Notes: generated from the letters alone by a model not told the origin. A DNA stretch of 56,728 nucleotides from a virus (IMGVR_UViG_3300008262_000238:1-56728); one strand, 5' to 3'; shown: positions 46,363-54,634, counted from the first letter of the stretch. Made by a program: numbers and translations.

Positions 46363-47196
46363 TTATCCTATAGTCTTCTTATCTATTAACGATAATCTTT
46401 CAGTCTCTATATCACAATATTCTTTGGATAACTCTGAACCAATATAGTTTCTGTTTGTTAGTATACACATTTTTGATGTTGTACCACTTCCCATAAACGG
46501 ATCATATATTAAATCATTTTCATTTGACCAACTCATTATATGTCTTCTTACCAATTCTTCAGGGAATATTGCTGGATGTTTAAATGCAATCTTATCATTT
46601 GTTGTATTACCACCACCCACATAGAAATCCCATATATTATATTCAGGAACCATCTCCTTAACAAAGTAATCATTCTCATTAAACTCTCCGTCTTGATTTC
46701 TTGAGAACTTTTTCTTTCTATATGTTCTCTTATCATTACATTTATTACTTCTCTCCCTGAGTTCTATATTGGTTGTCTTTGGTTTACCTTTTGAGAACAC
46801 AAACATATACTCAAACATCTGTTGATATCTTGTCCCCGAATTTGGCATAGGATTTAATTTCCTATAGATCATTGTGTCGTGAACGTTAAACCCAATCTCC
46901 TTAAAATATAATGCTTGCCTAAATGAATTTAATGTTTCGGATCCATTAACCATGCTGTCATTTACAACCCACACAACAACTCCACCTTTTTTGGTAACCC
47001 TATATAATTCTGTTGATATTTGCTCAAACGGAAATGAATACCCATTGTGATCATCACTTATTTTTCCCACCCTGTTGTTGTAATTTCTGATTTCATCATA
47101 TGGTGGCGAAGTTATTGTTAGATCAATAAAATCATTTGGCATTGATTTCATTGTAGTTAAACAACTCTCATTATATGTCTTATTGATCTCCATCAT
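46363..47196 (-). CDS. site-specific DNA methyltransferase, beta class (277 aa)
   Basis: The catalytic motif IV (LTITSPPYDEIRNY) lies near residue 30 and the AdoMet-binding motif I (IYDPFMGSGTT) near residue 235. This order and TSPPY point to an amino-methyltransferase acting on N4-cytosine or N6-adenine. No restriction enzyme is adjacent, so it is an orphan, possibly for evading host restriction. The ATG 3 bp downstream is an equal alternative start. Confidence 0.93.
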   Translation of the reverse strand: MMEINKTYNESCLTTMKSMPNDFIDLTITSPPYDEIRNYNNRVGKISDDHNGYSFPFEQISTELYRVTKKGGVVVWVVNDSMVNGSETLNSFRQALYFKEIGFNVHDTMIYRKLNPMPNSGTRYQQMFEYMFVFSKGKPKTTNIELRERSNKCNDKRTYRKKKFSRNQDGEFNENDYFVKEMVPEYNIWDFYVGGGNTTNDKIAFKHPAIFPEELVRRHIMSWSNENDLIYDPFMGSGTTSKMCILTNRNYIGSELSKEYCDIETERLSLIDKKTIG

Positions 47197-47281
47197 TTAA
47201 TATTTTTTATTGCAATCAGGTCAACCTTATTCTTGTCTTGTGGTAAGGTACTTCACATATACCCAACCGTTATAAGTAATA

Positions 47282-47473
47282 TTATTTTTGTTCAGATATA
47301 TTTAATATTGATGAACTATGCTGTTCTCCACAATCAGAACACCAACAAACTTGTATTATCATAGACACTTTCCCAAAGTTTTTATCTTTATAAAAATCAT
47401 TACCACTTTCAATATTTGTCTCTATCATATTAGAAACAACATTTGTACTTTTACATTTTTTACATTCAAACAT
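47282..47473 (-). CDS. zinc-ribbon protein (63 aa)
   Basis: ECKKCKS near the start and C-W-C-S-D-C-G later give two Cys pairs for zinc. Function unknown. A TATTTTTG box lies upstream. Confidence 0.75.
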   Translation of the reverse strand: MFECKKCKSTNVVSNMIETNIESGNDFYKDKNFGKVSMIIQVCWCSDCGEQHSSSILNISEQK

Positions 47474-47578
47474 AGTTCATTTTTTAATTGTTAAACAAAA
47501 ATAATACAACTTATAACAAATGATAAACAACATTAAAACGATTGTTTATCATCGGACGTTATAAACAATAAAAAATTA

Positions 47579-47809
47579 TTATTGTTCTTCATCTACAATA
47601 AACCAATTTCCGTTAAAAATATTTAGTTCTCCGTTAGCGTTCTTTTGGTTAATTATCTCATACCAGTTTGTTGGTAAGTTATCTATAATTTCAATCTCAA
47701 ACTCAATATTTTCTTTATCAAGCATTAACACTTTATAGTTACCAAAATCGTAATTGTACAATAGTGTTCCAATCTCCAATTGATTTATTGTTTCTAATTT
47801 CTGTTTCAT
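47579..47809 (-). CDS. 76-aa protein of unknown function
   Basis: A beta-rich small protein (IGTLLYNYDFGNYKVLMLDK) with an acidic end. A TATATTTG promoter lies upstream near 47838. Confidence 0.72.
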   Translation of the reverse strand: MKQKLETINQLEIGTLLYNYDFGNYKVLMLDKENIEFEIEIIDNLPTNWYEIINQKNANGELNIFNGNWFIVDEEQ

Positions 47810-47870
47810 AATTTTTTACATGTTTATAACAACAAATATACAAAAAAAATTCTAATACTATTATAGTTTA

Positions 47871-48326
47871 TTAAATAGTTTGGTGATAATATTTTATATA
47901 ATAGTTAATAACCATATCATATATTTCTGAAATTACCTCATCAGATAATTCGTCGTATCCCATATATCGTCCAGCTGTAACTTGTTCCCGTTCCCGTCCA
48001 CCATAATAATATACTGAAACATAATGAGAAAATAACCCTTCTATTTGACTAAGTGTTTCATCAGTATCTGTTAATACTATTGGGGTTTCGTACATATCAT
48101 ATAGAATTAAAATGTTATTATCATCGTGATTATATACAAGATCACTTATAATTTTTATTTTTAATCGTTTGGTTAGTGAATCATCCCCTATTATATCAAG
48201 TATTCTTTTTATCCCACCGAAGATCTTTGTTGCGGTAATGAATCCAGCATCATTAATGGTTTTTATTACCATCCTTTGTTTCGGATTGGTTTCTTCCCTT
48301 AATATATGTCTAATTCTTTCTTTCAT
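47871..48326 (-). CDS. class C tagged protein with GG module (151 aa)
   Basis: MKERIRHILREETNPKQRM opens with the tag; ITATKIFGGIKRILDIIGDD is the G-G module. The rest is acidic and Tyr-rich. Last gene of the tandem operon. Confidence 0.83.
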   Translation of the reverse strand: MKERIRHILREETNPKQRMVIKTINDAGFITATKIFGGIKRILDIIGDDSLTKRLKIKIISDLVYNHDDNNILILYDMYETPIVLTDTDETLSQIEGLFSHYVSVYYYGGREREQVTAGRYMGYDELSDEVISEIYDMVINYYIKYYHQTI

Positions 48327-48327
48327 A

Positions 48328-48789
48328 TTATCCCATCGTTTCTAAATCTCCACCATCAGTTGTAAAGATGTTTTTTGGGACTATCCCATATTGATTTTTG
48401 ATCCATATTTTAATCCACAGTAAAATATAGAAATGATCACCATTTTCCATAGTGTTTATTACCTTTAAAATATCATTGGACATAAATAATGTTCCACCAT
48501 CATTCATTTCCTCCGTTAGGGCAAAATAGTTTAATCCTTCCCTGAATCTCAATAATGTATACTCATCATCATATTCATCAACAAAAATTATCTCATCCAT
48601 ATCATTAAACAAATTGAGAAATTTCATTGAGTTTTCTACCCCCAATATTCTAATCAAATTATTAACCCCTCCTACCGAACTTATTGCTTGGGAAAGTCCC
48701 GCACCTCTAATAATGGAGATGATCCTTGATCTGAGTCTTTCTTCTCTGCTTTGCTCTTCCCTTAATATATGTCTAATTCTTTCTTTCAT
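48328..48789 (-). CDS. class C tagged protein with GG module (153 aa)
   Basis: MKERIRHILREEQSREER, then LSQAISSVGGVNNLIRILGV. The remainder shares the pattern of its neighbours: acidic beta region, then W-I-K-N-Q-Y-G near the end. Spaced 1 bp from the next gene. Confidence 0.83.
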   Translation of the reverse strand: MKERIRHILREEQSREERLRSRIISIIRGAGLSQAISSVGGVNNLIRILGVENSMKFLNLFNDMDEIIFVDEYDDEYTLLRFREGLNYFALTEEMNDGGTLFMSNDILKVINTMENGDHFYILLWIKIWIKNQYGIVPKNIFTTDGGDLETMG

Positions 48790-49226
48790 TATTTAATTTC
48801 ATTTAAATGCTTTGACGTTGTGGAGATAATCATAAAATCTTTTAAATTATATTCCTGACCCAACCAATCATATAAGTAATTTATTGTATCATTATTGTTT
48901 AATTCAAAATCATCTCTTAGAACATCCACTATTTTAGCATCATCAATATAAAGTCTATTTACTATATAACTAAAAACCATCAGGTTATGGTTTTCTTTAT
49001 ATGGATATTTATACAATCCAGATATTTCTTCTGATTCTATTGGTGTCATTCCATTAAATAGATGTAGGTAATCCATTGGTGTTTCAATATTCATTATTTT
49101 TTTAAAATTATCAAAACCACCTACCATTTGAAATGTCTTTTCCACCCCAAGATCTTTGATCATAGTCATAACTCTATTTTGAATTGATCTTTCTTCTCTT
49201 AATATATGTCTAATTCTTTCTTTCAT
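48789..49226 (-). CDS. class C tagged protein with GG module (145 aa)
   Basis: MKERIRHILREERSIQNRVM, then FQMVGGFDNFKKIMNI. The C-terminal part shows Y-L-Y-D-W-L-G-Q-E-Y-N like relatives in the operon. Its stop overlaps the next start by 1 bp. Confidence 0.83.
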   Translation of the reverse strand: MKERIRHILREERSIQNRVMTMIKDLGVEKTFQMVGGFDNFKKIMNIETPMDYLHLFNGMTPIESEEISGLYKYPYKENHNLMVFSYIVNRLYIDDAKIVDVLRDDFELNNNDTINYLYDWLGQEYNLKDFMIISTTSKHLNEIK

Positions 49227-49229
49227 CTT

Positions 49230-49682
49230 TTAATCCGCATATATTATATCCCCGCTTGGTAAAAAATAGAGTGCCCTTCGGATATCCCCTTTAATGTTAT
49301 ATTCATTTTTGAACCATAGCTTTATTGTTGATGATCTATCTGATTCGTTTCTATAAAAATGACTAACCCCCTCAAGTATTCTACTACCCACATATAATTT
49401 TATATACCCATAATCTTCTTCATTAAGAACAAATTGAATGACTCCTTCATCTGTTTTATAAAATATATCATTACCATCAATTTCAATATTTAATCCTTTG
49501 AATATTTTCAAGAATTGTATTGGATTATGTATATCTAAAAACCTGAACAGATTATCCATACCTCCCACCAAATTCGCCGCAAATTTTGTCCCCTCATTTT
49601 TTATCATTGATAATAACTTCTCTTTGAAAACTTCCTTTCTTTCTTCCCTTAATATTCTTCTTATGGATTCTTGTAGGTTCAT
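49230..49682 (-). CDS. class C tagged protein with GG module (150 aa)
   Basis: MNLQESIRRILREERKEVFK (L-Q-E, L-R-E), then AANLVGGMDNLFRFLDI. The late I-K-L-W-F-K-N-E-Y-N-I-K segment matches the relatives. Confidence 0.83.
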   Translation of the reverse strand: MNLQESIRRILREERKEVFKEKLLSMIKNEGTKFAANLVGGMDNLFRFLDIHNPIQFLKIFKGLNIEIDGNDIFYKTDEGVIQFVLNEEDYGYIKLYVGSRILEGVSHFYRNESDRSSTIKLWFKNEYNIKGDIRRALYFLPSGDIIYAD

Positions 49683-49687
49683 TTTTT

Positions 49688-50002
49688 TTAATGATATAAT
49701 TTATATAATTGTTTAATTTTACCCTCAAGTACGTTGGAAACTTTTTTTACAAATTCTATCTCTTCTTGTTCTGGTAAATCTTCCCATCCCAATTCATATT
49801 CATTCCACATAATTGCCTCCACGGCTCTTAAAGTTAATTCATATTTAAATTGTTCATAACTTTCTGTTTCACCATATACTTGTTCGGCGTTTACTGGAAG
49901 TAACCTACTAACCTGATCAATATCAATTCTTCTACGAAAGAATTTTGATTCATTCAATAGTTCTTCTTTTAATATTCTTCTTATGTTCTCTTGTAGGTTC
50001 AT
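49688..50002 (-). CDS. class C tagged protein (104 aa)
   Basis: MNLQENIRRILKEELLNESK, with L-Q-E and L-K-E. No GG module; the body is unrelated to the neighbours. Confidence 0.82.
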   Translation of the reverse strand: MNLQENIRRILKEELLNESKFFRRRIDIDQVSRLLPVNAEQVYGETESYEQFKYELTLRAVEAIMWNEYELGWEDLPEQEEIEFVKKVSNVLEGKIKQLYKLYH

Positions 50003-50003
50003 A

Positions 50004-50420
50004 TTAACACCATACTGATGATACTTTTATGTCGTTTCCTCTAACTATTCCTTTTCCTAATTCATAAACCATATCTCTAATTTTTTCTTCTAAATCAATT
50101 TCTATACTTCTGTTGATCCACGCATCTAAATTGTTTGGGTCACGTAATGGAATATTAACAAGAGTTCTAATTGAATGAAACCATTTTGACACTACAAAGT
50201 TACATATTGGTTCATTTAAATCGTGTTTTAATATTGTATTAACAATAAACATCATATCTTCCTGTGTTCCTTTTAATTCAAGTATTTTATGAACTTTTTC
50301 TAACGAACCTATTACATTTGATGCCCTTAAAAACCCATTGTTTTTTACCAAATCTCTAACAACACTTTTAAGGGATCTTTCTTCCCTTAATACTCTTCTT
50401 ATGGATTCTTGTAGGTTCAT
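50004..50420 (-). CDS. class C tagged protein with GG-like module (138 aa)
   Basis: MNLQESIRRVLREERSLKSV, then FLRASNVIGSLEKVHKILEL (module with I-G-S instead of V-G-G). Confidence 0.82.
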   Translation of the reverse strand: MNLQESIRRVLREERSLKSVVRDLVKNNGFLRASNVIGSLEKVHKILELKGTQEDMMFIVNTILKHDLNEPICNFVVSKWFHSIRTLVNIPLRDPNNLDAWINRSIEIDLEEKIRDMVYELGKGIVRGNDIKVSSVWC

Positions 50421-50891
50421 TTAAAATTTTTTTATTTTAGAGAGTACGTTAATGATATTATCTAATTCTGATATAGATAGGTTTTTTAATTTTTCGGCTC
50501 CATCATAATAATTTTCCCAATCATACTCCCCCATGTCTTCATCATAACCATATTGTTTGTATGTGTAAAATCCGGCAACATAAATATCAATTACTTCCGT
50601 AATATATTTAGAATAATCTGTGTTATTATGTCTTGTATTAACAAAAATATCGTGGTCTCTAACATCAATATAATCCCCATTTTCTTCACCATATCTTTTC
50701 ACAATCTCACTTATCAATTCTATCATTTCACTTTTAGTTATATTATCTCCATATAGTTTTTTAAACTTACTATAATTCCCTACCGCTCTGATCGTATTTA
50801 ATACCCCAAACTTATCAATCATGGTCTTTAATTTATCTGTGATTGATGACTCTTCCTTTAATATTCTTCTTATGGATTCTTGTAGGTTCAT
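50421..50891 (-). CDS. class C tagged protein with GG-like module (156 aa)
   Basis: MNLQESIRRILKEESSITDK, then LNTIRAVGNYSKFKKLYGD (V-G-N variant). The C-terminal half is Tyr/Asp-rich. Confidence 0.82.
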   Translation of the reverse strand: MNLQESIRRILKEESSITDKLKTMIDKFGVLNTIRAVGNYSKFKKLYGDNITKSEMIELISEIVKRYGEENGDYIDVRDHDIFVNTRHNNTDYSKYITEVIDIYVAGFYTYKQYGYDEDMGEYDWENYYDGAEKLKNLSISELDNIINVLSKIKKF

Positions 50892-50892
50892 A

Positions 50893-51291
50893 TTATTGTT
50901 TCGGTATCATTTTTAAATATGGTAGGGGTTTATTCATCATATAATATGCTAACGCTCTGTGGTTTCCTTCATTTCCTACCGCTGGATAATCAAGTCCCCT
51001 TTTTTTAATGTCTCTAACAAGTTTTCTAATATAGGGGTCTTCCTTTGCGTTCTCAATATCCCACTCACCAAAAACAGAAAATAAATACTCCTCGTTTTCT
51101 TCAGGACTAATTAAAACATATTCATATAAATAATCTTCAGGACCCTCATCGTAATTATCTTCAAACATAACTTCTATATCTTGTTTTGTTTGTTCAGGTA
51201 ATTCGTTAAATTCATATGATTCACCAACAACCCCTTTGAACTTATTGGTTTCCTCCCTTAATATTCTTCTTATGTTTTCTTGTAGGTTCAT
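50893..51291 (-). CDS. class C tagged ParB-like protein (132 aa)
   Basis: MNLQENIRRILREETNKFKG precedes an acidic region and LDYPAVGNEGNHRALAYYMM. G-N-H-R-A-L-A is the core of ParB/sulfiredoxin-fold domains, where it binds nucleotide. Role unknown; possibly a DNA- or NTP-binding effector. Confidence 0.82.
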   Translation of the reverse strand: MNLQENIRRILREETNKFKGVVGESYEFNELPEQTKQDIEVMFEDNYDEGPEDYLYEYVLISPEENEEYLFSVFGEWDIENAKEDPYIRKLVRDIKKRGLDYPAVGNEGNHRALAYYMMNKPLPYLKMIPKQ

Positions 51292-51893
51292 TTTGTATAA
51301 TAAGTAATTATATTAATTGCATGTTTAACAACCATGCTACCCGCAAGGTTCCACATTTCATCCAGAATTGTGTCGTCACCTTTTATTACCTTTTGAAGTA
51401 TTTTCTTGTTTAATCTAACAATGTTTTCTTCATTATGTTCTAAACCATTTTCTTTTATGATTCTGTGAGATATTATGGGAATCATACTTCTTACATCTTG
51501 GATTGCCTGTTTAAACTCACTTTCGGAAGGTTTATTCAATTCTTCCCTTAATATTCTTCTTATGTTCTCTTGTAGGTTCTCAACTAATCTGTAACTAAAT
51601 CTTGGTTTTTTTAATATTTTAGCAGCAATTAACCTATGGTAACCATCTTCTAAACCTTTTTCATCATAAACCAAATCAGTTATCTTATCGGGGTTATTAA
51701 TAAAGTGTTTTATTGTCTTTATGTTTTCATTCTTGTGGTCAGATAGTGAATCCCAATTATCAACAATATCTTGTAAAGTATAATCTTTTAAAGTATTAAA
51801 CTTTGAATTTTTGTACTTACTAAATTCTTTATTAGTTGATTTAGTTTTTTTATCTTCCCTTAATATTCTTTTTATGTTCTCTTGTAGGTTCAT
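51288..51893 (-). CDS. two-tag fusion protein with ParB-like first half (201 aa)
   Basis: The first tag MNLQENIKRILREDKK is followed by a ParB-like segment (GLEDGYHRLIAAKILKKPRF) and then, in frame and without a Met, by a second tag NLQENIRRILREELNKPSE. The second half is helical (VRSMIPIISHRIIKENGLEH). The internal tag DNA matches gene starts elsewhere in the operon, with GAG in place of ATG, so two genes appear to have fused. The start at 51893 follows a TATTTAT box by 4 bp. Confidence 0.85.
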   Translation of the reverse strand: MNLQENIKRILREDKKTKSTNKEFSKYKNSKFNTLKDYTLQDIVDNWDSLSDHKNENIKTIKHFINNPDKITDLVYDEKGLEDGYHRLIAAKILKKPRFSYRLVENLQENIRRILREELNKPSESEFKQAIQDVRSMIPIISHRIIKENGLEHNEENIVRLNKKILQKVIKGDDTILDEMWNLAGSMVVKHAINIITYYTK

Positions 51894-51897
51894 AATT

Positions 51898-51904
51898 ATA
51901 AATA
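51898..51904 (-). promoter_or_regulatory. TATTTAT box (minus)
   Basis: It lies 4 bp before the ATG at 51893, back to back with the plus-strand box. Confidence 0.6.
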
Positions 51905-51909
51905 TCATA

Positions 51910-51916
51910 TATTTAT
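51910..51916 (+). promoter_or_regulatory. TATTTAT box (plus)
   Basis: It lies 6 bp before the ATG at 51923. The two divergent start codons are 29 bp apart. Confidence 0.6.
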
Positions 51917-51922
51917 CTTTAT

Positions 51923-52357
51923 ATGAAAGTTATTATAAACGAAAATAGAATGAAGCCAATTCTACGTAAACTTCTTAATATGGTATACGAAGGGTTTGAT
52001 GATATTTACTATGATTGGGCTGATTATAATTGCGGAATGGGAGTATGTTGTGATCCATATGCCGTTGGATTTACTCTACCTAAAAGTCATCATGATGACT
52101 ATCTATTTAAGTTGGTTGATGGTGAAAAATATGATGATGATGGGGATTATCCTGAAGAACTTAAAGGTGATTTACCTGAACCTTGTTATGAACGTCCAGA
52201 TCTAAAAAATCCTTACTTTGATACCATAATATTTTATGATGATTATGCCGAACGAATTAAGAATGTTTTGGGTAATGAAAAAAATTGGGAATTTGTTTTA
52301 TTGGATGTAATAAATGAAATGTTTGGGTGTGACGCAATTAGAATTATTTTTAGATAA
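51923..52357 (+). CDS. class B tagged protein (144 aa), the only plus-strand gene in the operon
   Basis: MKVIINENRMKPILRKLLNM is a class B tag with I-N-E. The body is acidic and Tyr-rich with a Cys pair (CGMGVCCD). It appears to be inserted in the class C operon: the tag remnant at 52370-52449 lies directly after it and reads the other way. Confidence 0.82.
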   Translation: MKVIINENRMKPILRKLLNMVYEGFDDIYYDWADYNCGMGVCCDPYAVGFTLPKSHHDDYLFKLVDGEKYDDDGDYPEELKGDLPEPCYERPDLKNPYFDTIIFYDDYAERIKNVLGNEKNWEFVLLDVINEMFGCDAIRIIFR

Positions 52358-52369
52358 ATTAATCCCCAC

Positions 52370-52449
52370 AATTTGACACTACTTTTGAAATAAATAGGTA
52401 ATTCAGTTTCTTCCCTTAATATTCTTCTTATGGATTCTTGTAGGTTCAT
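52370..52449 (-). pseudogene. truncated class C tag, partial gene duplication
   Basis: Bases 52382-52449 repeat 52711-52778 (tag plus ETELPIYFK). After that the frame runs into the antisense of the plus-strand gene and gives a meaningless sequence. It looks like the leftover 5' end of a duplicated gene after an insertion. Confidence 0.75.
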
Positions 52450-52778
52450 CTAATTTCGTAGAAGTGTTTTAGGTTTTGTTTTGAATAATATTTACTTAAA
52501 AAATCCCATAGTTGATTAAATCTGTTGTCACCATCACTGAGTTCTAATTCAAAGTTTTCAATTACCTCTTCTATTAAATTTGATGTGACAAGCACATTAA
52601 ATTTATATGGTGTCATCGCAAATAACTTTTTTTTATTGTCAGTGTATCTTTTTGACACCACCTTTAAAACAAATTGATATATTTGTTCAATAGTTTTCAT
52701 ATCTAACCTTCTTTTGAAATAAATAGGTAATTCAGTTTCTTCCCTTAATATTCTTCTTATGGATTCTTGTAGGTTCAT
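52446..52778 (-). CDS. class C tagged protein (110 aa)
   Basis: MNLQESIRRILREETELPIY with L-Q-E and L-R-E. A helical C-terminus follows. It overlaps the remnant start by 4 bp. Confidence 0.82.
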   Translation of the reverse strand: MNLQESIRRILREETELPIYFKRRLDMKTIEQIYQFVLKVVSKRYTDNKKKLFAMTPYKFNVLVTSNLIEEVIENFELELSDGDNRFNQLWDFLSKYYSKQNLKHFYEIR

Positions 52779-52790
52779 GTCTATTAATTA

Positions 52791-53093
52791 TTACTCATTA
52801 TTACATTTTGTATCGGTTACCATTGTAAAGAGTTTCAATGGTAATATTTTTTTTATAAATTCATTTAATTGATTATCTAAAGTCCAAGGTGATGATCCGT
52901 TATATAAAAGCAAAATGACATATAATCCATCTGAAAATACGGCAGCAACATCACACACATTTTTTTCACCAACATACGCAATTGTTATTTTTTCCAAAGC
53001 ATCAGAAAATTTACCTCTTTCAACCCCTTCCTTATTGAACTTTTTTATTGTTTGTTCTTTGAGGGCTCTTCTTATATTTTTTTTAATTTCCAT
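52791..53093 (-). CDS. class C-like tagged protein (100 aa)
   Basis: MEIKKNIRRALKEQTIKKFN ends the tag with L-K-E. The body carries IAYVGEKNVCDVAAVFSDGL and may be a compact alpha/beta fold. Confidence 0.8.
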   Translation of the reverse strand: MEIKKNIRRALKEQTIKKFNKEGVERGKFSDALEKITIAYVGEKNVCDVAAVFSDGLYVILLLYNGSSPWTLDNQLNEFIKKILPLKLFTMVTDTKCNNE

Positions 53094-53098
53094 ATATT

Positions 53099-53551
53099 TT
53101 ATTTTACAGTTGCCATTGATGGGTATTGAAATGTTTTCTCCTTAAAATTATCAACAAATCTAGCCTTTATTCCGGTTTTAGATATGAAGAAGTCTCCCAC
53201 CACCGATTGTTTTTGCCAATCTAATTTATATACTCTTGATAGTATATTCCATATCTCATCCCAATCAACATACAAAATATTTGATACTGTATCATAAACC
53301 ATTAAATTCTTACCTGGTTTTCTTCTAAATAAGATCCATTCAGGTTTTACTTCACTTGGAACCATTTCCAAATCATCAAATATTTTAATATAATCATTTG
53401 GGTTTCCGTTAAATGCAATTCTATTAATGCTTTTAACATCAATACCAATCAACTGTGAAGTTTTTTTTAACCCATATTGTTTAACCATTGAGGTTAACTT
53501 ACTTTTTAGGGATCTTTCTTCTTTTAATATTTGTCTAATTATTTCTTTCAT
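53099..53551 (-). CDS. class C tagged protein with module (150 aa)
   Basis: MKEIIRQILKEERSLKSKLT, then LKKTSQLIGIDVKSINRIAF (module without GG). The tail W-D-E-I-W-N-I-L-S-R-V-Y-K resembles the sister genes. Confidence 0.82.
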   Translation of the reverse strand: MKEIIRQILKEERSLKSKLTSMVKQYGLKKTSQLIGIDVKSINRIAFNGNPNDYIKIFDDLEMVPSEVKPEWILFRRKPGKNLMVYDTVSNILYVDWDEIWNILSRVYKLDWQKQSVVGDFFISKTGIKARFVDNFKEKTFQYPSMATVK

Positions 53552-54141
53552 TTTTTGTCATTACCACTACTATATTTTATTTTACCGAACTCATCTCGTT
53601 CCCATTTTCTCCAATCACCATTTGAATCTTTATAAGTTTTTGGCATACCATCTTTATAATATTCATATCGTTTCCAGAATCCATCTGAATTTTCATAATA
53701 TATCATATTACCGTCATCATCATATTCATTTCTTTCTTTAAATCCTTTTGAATCAACTGAAAAAACCTGAGATCCAAAATCATTATATTTATTTAAAAAC
53801 CAATCACCAAAATGTGTTTCATAATATAAAATATTACCATTTTCATTAGCAATAGTTTGTCCGAAAGGGGAAACTCTAACAGGTTCACTAAATATATAAC
53901 TAAAGATCTCTGTGAATAATTCTAAATTATCATCAAGAAAATAAGAACGTAATGTTTGAAAATAAGGTGGTTCTATACCAGATAGGACATCATCTATGTC
54001 ATTCCCAAGGGTCTTTTTTAAATTCTTAAAACCACCAACAGCATTAATTGCACGAATCAATCCGTGTTTTGATATAAGATCTTTTATTTTTTGTGTTGAC
54101 GATCTTTCCTCCCTTAATATTTGTCTAATTATTTCTTTCAT
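53548..54141 (-). CDS. class C tagged protein with GG module and YD-like repeats (197 aa)
   Basis: MKEIIRQILREERSSTQKI, then IRAINAVGGFKNLKKTLGND. The C-terminal 80 residues repeat a short unit of type Y-D-D-D-G-N-M-I-Y-Y-E-N-S-D-G-F-W-K-R-Y-E, about five times. This is a beta-repeat fibre or toxin-like pattern. The ATG at 54141 opens the tag. Confidence 0.83.
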   Translation of the reverse strand: MKEIIRQILREERSSTQKIKDLISKHGLIRAINAVGGFKNLKKTLGNDIDDVLSGIEPPYFQTLRSYFLDDNLELFTEIFSYIFSEPVRVSPFGQTIANENGNILYYETHFGDWFLNKYNDFGSQVFSVDSKGFKERNEYDDDGNMIYYENSDGFWKRYEYYKDGMPKTYKDSNGDWRKWERDEFGKIKYSSGNDKK

Positions 54142-54142
54142 T

Positions 54143-54634
54143 TTATCCAATGTGAAAATTATATCGTTTTTGGGATGTTATATCAATTTCAATATCATCC
54201 CAATCAAAATTATATTCATTACATAATATCTCACTGAAAGATCTAAATAGATATTTAATCTCATATTTTATGTTCCACCAATCATTATGAAAACGAATTT
54301 CGTCACCTAATAAATCATATGTTTTATCATATTCATTAACCTCACCTTCAATTATATCATAATAAAAAATAAGTTCATTATTGTTCGTATTTTCAATATG
54401 TTTTAAAGTAAATTTTATTTTATATCCACTCCTGTTTATTGAAAATATTTTTCCAAGTAAATACTTTGAGAGTACAATGGATGGTCTCATTTTTAATATC
54501 TTACCTATCGTTTCTATTCCTCCAAAATATAATGATGTTTCTTTTAACCCTTTGGTATCAATTAAATGTAATACTCTTTTTTGTAAAGATGTTTCTTCCT
54601 TCAATATTTTTATTATGGATTCCCTTAAAATCAT
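54143..54634 (-). CDS. class C tagged protein with GG module (163 aa), first gene of the operon
   Basis: MILRESIIKILKEETSLQKR (L-R-E, L-K-E), then LKETSLYFGGIETIGKILKM. A TATTTAT box lies 5 bp upstream of the ATG, and the genes downstream lack such a box, so it probably drives the operon. Confidence 0.83.
   Translation of the reverse strand: MILRESIIKILKEETSLQKRVLHLIDTKGLKETSLYFGGIETIGKILKMRPSIVLSKYLLGKIFSINRSGYKIKFTLKHIENTNNNELIFYYDIIEGEVNEYDKTYDLLGDEIRFHNDWWNIKYEIKYLFRSFSEILCNEYNFDWDDIEIDITSQKRYNFHIG

Noticed and set aside
46363-47196. Complete restriction-modification system
   Set aside because: No restriction endonuclease gene is adjacent; neighbours are a non-coding region and a small zinc-ribbon protein.
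49498-49716. Plus-strand frames inside the class C operon
   Set aside because: They are antisense shadows of the tagged genes; sense frames share tags, spacing and a promoter.
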